A stretch of DNA of 19,078 bases, from positions 1 through 19,078 of the forward strand of contig CAJUEI010000051.1 of the NCBI GenBank assembly GCA_910585255.1, in the 5' to 3' direction. The translations under genes were made by a program, and so were the position numbers. Source of the DNA: an uncultured Lachnospiraceae bacterium. GTDB taxonomy: Bacteria; Bacillota; Clostridia; Lachnospirales; Lachnospiraceae. The notes beneath the pieces are model-generated. The model ran no database searches, was not told where the DNA came from, and saw only the letters and a program-made list of their open reading frames with translations. Within the stretch, counting starts at the first letter, position 1; every line of letters starts with the position of its first letter. Positions 8,176 to 15,084 of this stretch are shown piece by piece.

Positions 8176-8414
8176 ACAGCCAGAGTAAATCAGAGGGAGA
8201 TGTGACTTCGGAGGAAAGCTAGAAGCTCTTAGACTTCTGTCGATCAACTAGGATTTTTTGCCATTCTCGAATGGCAAAAAAAGGGGTGTGTTTAGCCCGC
8301 TGTACGGGCGAATTGCACCCCGATCCGTCCGGTTGGGTACAGGTAGATTCAGAAGTCTTAGAGCTTCTGCTTTTCGGAGAGCGGAACAGCTCCCTCTGAT
8401 TTACTCTGGCGTCC
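8176..8414 (+). repeat. Structured repeat element, copy 3 (complete, plus orientation)
   Basis: This 239-bp copy runs opposite to copy 2. Terminal stem: 8179-8199 with 8390-8410, 21 bp, all Watson-Crick. Second stem: 8221-8239 with 8350-8368, 18 of 19 with a single T-T mismatch at the same place as one in copy 2. Core hairpins: TTTTTTGCCATT (8254-8265) with its complement (8270-8281), loop CTCG; GGGGTG (8283-8288) with CACCCC (8316-8321), enclosing GCCCG (8295-8299) and CGGGC (8305-8309). Conserved unpaired blocks include GTGACTTCGGAGGAAAG, GTCGATC and GAGAGCGGAACAGC. It ends about 50 bases before the predicted -35 of the AraC-type gene. Confidence 0.9.
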
Positions 8415-8462
8415 CCTTTGGGATTTGATTTTGGAGTAAATTGCTACTATCTTAAATTTTGC

Positions 8463-8491
8463 TTCCAATTTGTGCAGATTTCATATATAAT
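8463..8491 (+). promoter_or_regulatory. Possible promoter of the AraC-type regulator
   Basis: A perfect TATAAT (8486-8491) lies 17 bases after TTCCAA (8463-8468), a poor -35. The surroundings are A/T-rich. It would give a leader of about 75 bases. The rest of 8415-8573 shows nothing else I can support. Confidence 0.4.
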
Positions 8492-8573
8492 AAATATAAA
8501 TACAAAAATATTCGTATGTTTTAGCAATAGGAGACAGACCTATATTTTGCTGTTTGGGAGATGTGAAGAAGCA

Positions 8574-10901
8574 ATGGGAAACAAGATGAAGGACAGGATA
8601 ACAAAGGTAAGAAAATTTCAATATAAATACAGAATCTTTTTTTATTTAATCTTTTTGACCTTTATCCCTCTGATTGTTTTGGGAGGGTATTCTTATTATA
8701 ATTATTTAAAAGAATCTGCACTTCGGATTTATACTTCTATGGAAGCAGTTGTGGAACAGACGGTTTCTAGGGTGGATACTGCACTTGGAAATATGAAGAA
8801 GTATTATACGGCAGAGGTTTTGGATGAGGAAATTGCATGGCTGTTAGAAGCCGATCTGGATTATTCTTATTATTCTTATATACGGGGGGGTATTTCTGCT
8901 CTCTCTGGAGAGTCGATGGTATCAGATTACGTTTCGGGATATTCCTTTGTAAATTTTGAAAATAGATGGGTGCTTAGCAATATGGGCATGTATCCTTATT
9001 TACTTGTGAAAAATAAAGAGGCAGTGGAAGGATTATATTCTTATAAGATGGAATTTATTGAACGGAGTTTTTGGAATTATAATTGGGCACCTGCAGAGGA
9101 GGCTAAGTTTAAAAGCCGGGAATGGATACAGATGGATGGGTTGCTTCTGGTGTATAAACTGCCGGTCAGCAGTGCAAAGACACATGCGATGATGATTATA
9201 AAAGTGAATATGGAGAAATTATTTGGTTTGATGCAGGAGAATCTTGCCAATGGTGATGTGATGGTTTTTGACGGAAATGGGGAATTGATTTATGCTACAG
9301 ACAGAAAGATAGCAGAACAGCTTTTGGATTTTCAGACAACGGGAAGTTTAGAGGGAAAGAATCGAATTCGTCTTGCCGACAGAAAAACTTATATTATTGC
9401 TGAGGCGAGTTCGAAGCAGTTAGATTGGACTTATGTAGTAAGTTATAATTGGAATACGGTACAGAATGAGGCAATGAGTATTCTTTCAATTACCGGATGT
9501 TTACTTTTGCTTGGTTTGGTTGCGGTTTTTGCAGTGGTTTTGATTACACGGAGACTTTATGAACCAGTCTCTTCTCTTGCAAATCATGTGGGATTTGGAA
9601 CGGAAGCAGAAGTTCGCTCTAAAAATGAATTGGAGTATATTGCCAATAAAATTGATATTTTGGTGGATGCCAATGTAAATATGGAACGGCTGATGTCAGA
9701 ACAGAAGGAACAGCTTACGGAATTATTTTTGCTGCATTTGATTAATGGAGATATCAGCGGAGAGCAGATTACAGCATATTTAGAACAGCTTTCTATGCCG
9801 GTGTATGCGAATTATCTGCTGGGAGCGATTATCTTTAAGTCGTTGGAATATAAAGAGGTCTATGACGAAGCAAGACAAGATGCCCTTCGGCTTTCTGTTA
9901 TGGAACATATGCCAGAGGAAATTCGTTTGCAGTTAGTGATGGCACCGGTTTGTAATGCAAAAGCAATTATTGTGGTATTTGGCGGGGAAGAGGAAAATTT
10001 GGATGAGAAAGTTCTGCATTTTTATGAGAATTTAAAAAGATTTGTTACAGAACAATATCAGATGATGGTATCGATGGGAGTCAGTAGTTTGTGCCGCCAT
10101 TTTTCCGGTTTTCGAGAGGCCTATCGGGAGAGTATTGAGTCAGTAAAGAATAATGAAATTATGGCAGCAGAAGGAGTATGGGATCATGAGGGGGTGATGT
10201 TTCATGCGGATATTAAAAGGCAGGAAAATCATCAGACTTATACGTATGATAAATTGTTGGAAAAGCAGATTAAAGAGGCCGTTGACGGGGGAAATACAGA
10301 GGAGGCATTTTTGCTGGCAGATAATTTTATTGATTTTCTTTTGGAGAAAAAGGTTCCTCAGGGAGAGAGTGCTCTCTATCTGCAGCGAATGATTGTTGCA
10401 TTGATTTTGGTGGCAACTGATGCGGGACTGCAGACAGAAAGGGTTTTCACAGATGGAGTAAGTGCTTTGTTTCAGAAGTTTACAATGCTGTATGATATGG
10501 ATAAGATTCGAAGCTGTCTGAAATATAAAGTGATTGTGCCGATTGTAGATGGGTTGGAAAATTACCGAACCAGTAAGTCTTCTGAGATTATGGCTGAGAT
10601 TCAGCGGTTAGTAGAGGAGCACAGCGGAGATTTGACACTGACTGAGTGTGCAGATACATTGGGGTACCATCCGACTTACTTGTGGAAAGTAATTAAGATG
10701 GAGAAGAATACAACTTTTAGTGATTATGTAGCAGAGTATCGCCTTCAGGAGGCAAAGCGGTTATTGCTGGAAACAAAGATGACGGTAAATGATATCGCAA
10801 TAAAGCTAAATTATACCAATGCACAGAATTTTATTCGGTTTTTTAGTAAGCTGGAGGGAGAAACGCCGGGGAAGTATCGCCAGTCACATAGGAAAATTTA
10901 A
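8574..10901 (+). CDS. Transmembrane AraC-family sensor regulator (YesS-like)
   Basis: One-component regulator that senses outside and binds DNA inside. Starting at ATG 8574 it has about 775 residues; the frame is open further upstream to 8418, but those residues look like translated leader. ATG 8586 is an alternative, and no strong ribosome binding site separates them. Order: cytoplasmic basic start, membrane segment about residues 20-42, extracellular region of about 255 residues (Cache-like by analogy), second membrane segment about 302-327, linker, then a C-terminal pair of AraC-type helix-turn-helices at about 670-772. The end contains the family signature DIAIKLNYTN.QNFIRFFSK.EG.TPG.YR. 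Such proteins usually sit next to LplB/YtcP transporters and activate them, as YesS does for pectin genes in Bacillus subtilis. Here it precedes the transporter by 247 bp in the same direction. Confidence 0.92.
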   Translation: MGNKMKDRITKVRKFQYKYRIFFYLIFLTFIPLIVLGGYSYYNYLKESALRIYTSMEAVVEQTVSRVDTALGNMKKYYTAEVLDEEIAWLLEADLDYSYYSYIRGGISALSGESMVSDYVSGYSFVNFENRWVLSNMGMYPYLLVKNKEAVEGLYSYKMEFIERSFWNYNWAPAEEAKFKSREWIQMDGLLLVYKLPVSSAKTHAMMIIKVNMEKLFGLMQENLANGDVMVFDGNGELIYATDRKIAEQLLDFQTTGSLEGKNRIRLADRKTYIIAEASSKQLDWTYVVSYNWNTVQNEAMSILSITGCLLLLGLVAVFAVVLITRRLYEPVSSLANHVGFGTEAEVRSKNELEYIANKIDILVDANVNMERLMSEQKEQLTELFLLHLINGDISGEQITAYLEQLSMPVYANYLLGAIIFKSLEYKEVYDEARQDALRLSVMEHMPEEIRLQLVMAPVCNAKAIIVVFGGEEENLDEKVLHFYENLKRFVTEQYQMMVSMGVSSLCRHFSGFREAYRESIESVKNNEIMAAEGVWDHEGVMFHADIKRQENHQTYTYDKLLEKQIKEAVDGGNTEEAFLLADNFIDFLLEKKVPQGESALYLQRMIVALILVATDAGLQTERVFTDGVSALFQKFTMLYDMDKIRSCLKYKVIVPIVDGLENYRTSKSSEIMAEIQRLVEEHSGDLTLTECADTLGYHPTYLWKVIKMEKNTTFSDYVAEYRLQEAKRLLLETKMTVNDIAIKLNYTNAQNFIRFFSKLEGETPGKYRQSHRKI

Positions 10902-11036
10902 TAATCATTTGCTTATTTAATTAAAAAAATAGAAAAAGATAATGATAATAAATAGAAATTTTTAATAAAAATATCAGGAAAATTTTGTTAATTTTGTTGA
11001 AACTTTTGAATAGGAAAGATATTGAGTATTGATGTA

Positions 11037-11105
11037 ATTGCACTCTTATTGTACTATTGCACTAACGGGATATGAAATTATAACTTGATCAAGTGCAAAG
11101 TGCAT
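11037..11105 (+). promoter_or_regulatory. Cluster of TTGCACT-type motifs, candidate activator binding region
   Basis: ATTGCACT occurs at 11037-11044 and 11056-11063, with ATTGTACT (11048-11055) directly abutting the second. The same motif appears inverted and tandem as AGTGCAA (11092-11098) and AGTGCAT (11099-11105). The cluster surrounds the predicted transporter promoter, and AraC-type proteins often bind direct repeats near the -35. That the upstream regulator binds here is inference. The preceding stretch 10902-11036 is A/T-rich with no clear terminator. Confidence 0.5.
11057..11084 (+). promoter_or_regulatory. Likely promoter of the ABC transporter operon
   Basis: TTGCAC (11057-11062) and TATAAC (11079-11084) are 16 bases apart. 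The -35 is weak and lies inside one of the repeated TTGCACT motifs, which fits an activator-dependent promoter. Confidence 0.45.
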
Positions 11106-11148
11106 AATTCCGATAAAGAAAGTAAAAAGGAAAGAGGAGGGGCAATTT

Positions 11149-12117
11149 ATGAGCAAGAAGAAAAATACAATTTCTCCAGAAGCACTCGAAATTCTTTCCA
11201 GAGAAGATAAGAAGAAATCTTTGGCAAAGTATATCAAACGGCATAAGTGGCTGTATGTGATGCTGCTTCCTGGGCTTATCTATTTTATTGTGTTTCGGTA
11301 CATACCAATGCTTGGTATTGTGATAGCGTTTCAGAATTTTAGTCCATTTATGGGATTTTTAAAGAGTCCGTTTGTAGGGCTTTTGAATTTTAAGAACTTC
11401 TTTACTGGTGGAGATTTTTGGATGCTGTTAAGTAATACGCTTGGGATTTCTCTGCTGAGTTTGGTATTGTATTTTCCGGCACCAATTATTTTGTCTTTAT
11501 TTTTAAATGAAATTCGGCATGATGGATATAAAAGAACGATTCAGACGTTTATCTATATTCCACATTTTGTATCTTGGGTTATTGTTGCCAGTTTAACGTA
11601 TCAGCTATTAAATGTAAATGATGGTATTATCAATATGATTATTAAAGGTATTACAGGAAATACCGTTGATCTTTTGGGAAGTCCAAAGTATTTTAGAGGT
11701 TTGATTATCGGACAGAGTATTTGGAAAGAAACTGGTTATGGTACGATTGTATTCCTTGCTGCACTGTCTGGTGTAGATATGCAGCTCTATGAAGCAGCAC
11801 GTGTAGACGGGGCAGGGCGCTGGAGATTGATGTGGCATATTACTTTGCCAACAATTAAGGGAACCGTTATTATGATGCTGATTCTGCGTGTCGGTTCAAT
11901 TTTAAATACTGGTTATGAACAGATTTTCTTAATGAGAAATGAGTTAAATGTGGCGAAAGCAGAAGTGTTTGATACTTATGTTTATATTAAAGGTATTAAA
12001 AATGCACAGTATTCCTTTAGTCAGGCAGCAGGTTTATTTAAGTCAGTAGTTGGTATGATTATGGTGCTTGGTGCAAACTGGGTTGCAAAAAAAGCCGGTG
12101 AATCCGGTATTTATTAG
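11149..12117 (+). CDS. Sugar ABC transporter permease, LplB family
   Basis: First of two integral membrane subunits of a CUT1-type carbohydrate importer. It has 322 residues, with a cytoplasmic lysine-rich start and about six membrane segments; the first is YVMLLPGLIYFIVF. The EAA loop that docks the ATPase reads YEAARVDGAGRWRLMWHITL followed by P. ATG 11149 sits 8 bases after AGGAGG (11135-11140). It is followed 18 bases later by the second permease. No ATPase gene is in the window; transporters of this group commonly share one MsmX/MsmK-like ATPase encoded elsewhere. The substrate is inferred from the neighbouring rhamnogalacturonan lyase. Confidence 0.93.
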   Translation: MSKKKNTISPEALEILSREDKKKSLAKYIKRHKWLYVMLLPGLIYFIVFRYIPMLGIVIAFQNFSPFMGFLKSPFVGLLNFKNFFTGGDFWMLLSNTLGISLLSLVLYFPAPIILSLFLNEIRHDGYKRTIQTFIYIPHFVSWVIVASLTYQLLNVNDGIINMIIKGITGNTVDLLGSPKYFRGLIIGQSIWKETGYGTIVFLAALSGVDMQLYEAARVDGAGRWRLMWHITLPTIKGTVIMMLILRVGSILNTGYEQIFLMRNELNVAKAEVFDTYVYIKGIKNAQYSFSQAAGLFKSVVGMIMVLGANWVAKKAGESGIY

Positions 12118-12135
12118 AAAGGAGGAAGAGATCTT

Positions 12136-13041
12136 ATGGCAGAAGTGAAAACAGCGAAAGAAAATCGAATTAAAAAAAGTACCGGAGATAAGGTTACGGA
12201 TGTGATTATCTATACCGGAATCGGGTTGGTCGGACTTTGTACATTGCTTCCTTTCCTCTATGTAATTGCTGGTTCTTTTGCAACGGAGAAAGAATTAACA
12301 GAACGGGCATTTTTCATTATACCGCGTGAATTTTCTTTAAATGCATATAACTATATTGTAAAAACAGGTGATATTTTTAAGGGCTTAAGGAATTCGATCT
12401 ATTTAACAGTGGTGGGGACAATGGTAAATATGTTTTTTACTACTACATTTGCTTATCCGCTTTCAAAGGCCTATATGAGAGGAAGAAATGCTCTGTTAAA
12501 TATGGTAATTGTAACCATGCTGTTCTCTGGCGGTATGATTCCGTCTTTCTTATGGATTCAGAGTCTTGGATTGTATAATTCTTATTGGGCATTGATTTTG
12601 CCTGGTGCAATCAGTCCTTTTAATATGATTATTGTAAAGAATTTCTTCCAGGAGCTGCCGGCGGAATTGGATGAGGCGGCACGAATAGACGGCTGTACGG
12701 ATATTGGAATTTTCGCCAAGATTGTAATACCGCTTTCAAAGCCGGTTATTGCTTCTATCTCTTTGTTCTATGCAGTGGGATATTGGAATGATTATTTTAA
12801 TGCGATGATCTATTTAAGTGACAGCCGGAAGGAGACCGTTCAGATTGTATTACGCCGTATTGTATTACTTGCAGGAGGAATTAATGCGGATGCATTTGAC
12901 TATGAGTCAAATGGTGTTCCGCCGGATAAGGCAGTAAAGATGGCAGCTACCGTGGTTGCAACTTTGCCGATTTTAGTGGTATATCCGTTTGTTCAGAAGT
13001 ATTTTACAAAGGGTGTTATGGTTGGAGCAGTAAAAGGGTAA
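12136..13041 (+). CDS. Sugar ABC transporter permease, YtcP/AraQ-like
   Basis: Second permease subunit, 301 residues, about six membrane segments. The first is GIGLVGLCTLLPFLYVIAGS, followed by the typical FATEKE and FSLNAY segments. The EAA loop reads DEAARIDGCTDIGIFAKIVI followed by PLSKP, and the C-terminus ends YFTKGVMVGAVKG, a signature of the group. AGGAGG at 12120-12125 precedes the ATG by 10 bases. It would pair with the preceding permease in the membrane and receive substrate from the lipoprotein encoded downstream. Confidence 0.94.
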   Translation: MAEVKTAKENRIKKSTGDKVTDVIIYTGIGLVGLCTLLPFLYVIAGSFATEKELTERAFFIIPREFSLNAYNYIVKTGDIFKGLRNSIYLTVVGTMVNMFFTTTFAYPLSKAYMRGRNALLNMVIVTMLFSGGMIPSFLWIQSLGLYNSYWALILPGAISPFNMIIVKNFFQELPAELDEAARIDGCTDIGIFAKIVIPLSKPVIASISLFYAVGYWNDYFNAMIYLSDSRKETVQIVLRRIVLLAGGINADAFDYESNGVPPDKAVKMAATVVATLPILVVYPFVQKYFTKGVMVGAVKG

Positions 13042-13179
13042 TAAGAGGTAACAAGTGTTGGTTATTTATCTAAAAAATAGAGAACCAAAGTAAAATATAT
13101 TGTTACAGAGGGGTGTTTCTTTAACAGCAGAATGTTAATGGGGCATCGGTGCAGTTTATTATAATTAAGGAGGATCATT

Positions 13180-14814
13180 ATGAAGAGAAGAAAAACGAGA
13201 AGAGTAACGGCGATTGCATTGGCAGCAGCTATGCTTGCCAGTATGACAGCTTGCGGAGGAAATGGGAATTCTCCTTCCAATACGACAACTACTGCTGCAA
13301 CTACAGCAAATAGTTCTGCTGGTACAACGGCTTCCGGCGACAATGCCACTACAACACAGCCTGAGAATAAGGAGAAGGCAGAAATTACGTTTATGACGAT
13401 TGACTTTGAAGGAAATCCGTTAAGTGAAGGTGCTTCGATTCCTTATGCAGAAGAATGTCTTGCTTTAATGGAAGATTATACGAATACAAAGGTGGATTTT
13501 ACATGGGTTGCAAATGATGTTTTGGAAGAAAAAGTAACTTTGGCACTGGCTAATCCAAAAGAAATGCCAATGGTTATGGCAGTTGGAAATATTACAGGTG
13601 CTATTATCAGTGCAGCAAATGCAGGAGCTTTTGTAGATTTGAATAATTATATGTTTGATTCTGCAAAATATCCAAATCTTTCTCAGGCAAACCCAAATGT
13701 ATGCCAGTCGCTTACCGTGGGCGGAAAATTAATCGGAATTTATCGTGCAAGAGTAATCGGACGTTATGGAATAGCATATCGTGCAGACTGGGCAGAAAAA
13801 TTAGGGATTGCTGAGCCAAAAACGGTAGATGATATGTATGAGATGATGTCTAAATTTACTTATGGAGATCCAGATGGAAACGGGCAGGATGATACGTATG
13901 GGCTTGCACTTTGCCAGTATACAGGACCATTTGATATTATGCAGACTTGGTTTGGCGTTGGAAATAAATGGGTAGAGCAGGAAGGAAAACTGGTTCCGAT
14001 TCATATGCAGCCAGAGTATAAGGAAGCACTTGACTGGTTTAAGAAGATATATGATGATGGTTTGGTATATCAGGATTGGGCAGTTCGTGGTACGGATCAG
14101 TGGGAAGATAATGTAAAGAATGGAGAATGTGGAATCTTTATTGATACAACAGATGGAGGAAGAAGAATCTGGGATTATTTTGTAAATAATAGTATTCCTT
14201 CTGTAATAGAGGGTCAGGAAACGGCTTCTATGAATTTGATTGGTACAATTAATGATAAGACATTGGCTACTACTGGATATAACGGAATGTTTGTATTAAG
14301 TGCTTCTACTTGTAATACAGATGAAAAGATTGAGAATTGTCTGCATTTCTTAGATAAGATGTGTGATGACGAGATGTTGGTTCTTTCTGCTTGGGGACTG
14401 CAGGATGTGCATTGGGAGCTGGATGAGAATGGATATTTAGTAGATATTAAAGATCCTACCGATGCAAATGCGGCTAAAGCATATCAGGCTCTGAACCAGA
14501 CAGTTGCTTATATTCCTAATATGTCTCAGACTTCTCCTATAAAGGAAGAAAATGAGCGGACACAGAGAATGAATCAGGTGCGGGAGGAGAATATTCCTTA
14601 TGCGGTATTTAATCCGGCGGATGCTTATTTGATTAATTCTTCTACTTATTCCTTGAGCGGAGCTACTTTGGATCAGTTGCTTTCTCAAGCTAGAACACAG
14701 TATATTTGCGGACAGATTGATGAAGCAGGACTGCAGCAGGCATGGGATACTTGGCTGTCTACTGGCGGACAGGCTTTGATTGATGAAGTAAATGAACAGT
14801 ATAAAGGGAATTAA
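13180..14814 (+). CDS. Extracellular solute-binding lipoprotein of the sugar ABC transporter
   Basis: Lipid-anchored substrate receptor of 544 residues. It has a basic start, a hydrophobic signal core and a lipobox-like SMTAC with Cys25 as the lipidated residue. A Ser/Thr/Asn/Ala-rich linker (about 26-60) should hold the domain off the membrane. The mature part has the large family 1 binding protein fold typical of LplA/YtcQ-type partners of LplB/YtcP permeases, with Trp/Tyr-rich stretches such as DIMQTWFGVGNKW. AAGGAGG lies just upstream of the ATG. The 138-bp gap after the permease has no clear promoter, so it is probably on the same mRNA. The ligand is likely a rhamnogalacturonan-I oligosaccharide, by context only. 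Confidence 0.93.
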   Translation: MKRRKTRRVTAIALAAAMLASMTACGGNGNSPSNTTTTAATTANSSAGTTASGDNATTTQPENKEKAEITFMTIDFEGNPLSEGASIPYAEECLALMEDYTNTKVDFTWVANDVLEEKVTLALANPKEMPMVMAVGNITGAIISAANAGAFVDLNNYMFDSAKYPNLSQANPNVCQSLTVGGKLIGIYRARVIGRYGIAYRADWAEKLGIAEPKTVDDMYEMMSKFTYGDPDGNGQDDTYGLALCQYTGPFDIMQTWFGVGNKWVEQEGKLVPIHMQPEYKEALDWFKKIYDDGLVYQDWAVRGTDQWEDNVKNGECGIFIDTTDGGRRIWDYFVNNSIPSVIEGQETASMNLIGTINDKTLATTGYNGMFVLSASTCNTDEKIENCLHFLDKMCDDEMLVLSAWGLQDVHWELDENGYLVDIKDPTDANAAKAYQALNQTVAYIPNMSQTSPIKEENERTQRMNQVREENIPYAVFNPADAYLINSSTYSLSGATLDQLLSQARTQYICGQIDEAGLQQAWDTWLSTGGQALIDEVNEQYKGN

Positions 14815-14870
14815 TGAGGATTTTTTAGGAATAGCTGTATAAGAGCGGAAAGCATATATGGTAATGCAGG

Positions 14871-14900
14871 AAAGAGGCTGTCATATGGCAGTCTCTTTTT
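14871..14900 (+). terminator. Rho-independent terminator after the binding-protein gene
   Basis: AAAGAGGCTGTC (14871-14882) pairs with the arm ending at 14898, with two G-T pairs, followed by a T run. It ends the transporter transcript, so the lyase gene is at least partly separately transcribed. Confidence 0.8.
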
Positions 14901-14919
14901 GTCGGTTTGTTTTACAACA

Positions 14920-15062
14920 GTTTTTGGATTTAGATTTAGTTTTTGGTTATAGATTTGATTTAGTTTTTGGTTATAGATTTTAATTTAATTTTAGGCTTTT
15001 AAACTTTAATTTAGTTTTGGATTTTTCATTAGGTTTTTGGATTTTAATTTTAGATTTTGATT
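14920..15062 (+). repeat. T-rich degenerate repeat upstream of the lyase gene
   Basis: Two exact-phase 24-bp units (14935-14958 and 14959-14982, core TTTAGTTTTTGGTTATAGAT) are followed by about 80 bases of looser TTTTGGATTTTAATTTTAGA-like repeats. The plus strand is almost free of C. No convincing promoter could be picked out, though one may lie within. It could be slippage-prone DNA or an unstructured leader for the lyase mRNA. Confidence 0.75.
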
Positions 15063-15084
15063 TGAGTAGGAGAGGTTAATTAGG

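Noticed and set aside
7864..8247. 127-residue minus-strand and 74-residue plus-strand (7938-8162) open frames in the repeat region
   Set aside because: Both arise from the stop-free 45-bp repeats and flanking element; neither has a convincing start or ribosome binding site. Kept as an observation rather than a gene.
8254..8281. Rho-independent terminator in the repeat element
   Set aside because: In the 12-bp hairpin the T run precedes the stem and the A run follows it on both strands, the wrong order for a terminator.
7651..8436. TTTTGGAG on both outer flanks of the element pair as a target-site duplication
   Set aside because: It is short, lies at unequal distances from the element ends, and is in common T/G-rich sequence.
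13058..13088. Hairpin (TTGGTT/AACCAA with inner TCTA/TAGA) between permease and binding-protein genes
   Set aside because: The stem is short, asymmetric and A/T-rich; an mRNA-processing role cannot be supported.
13157..13168. TATAAT-like box just before the binding-protein gene
   Set aside because: There is no -35 at a usable distance, and a start from it would fall at the ribosome binding site.
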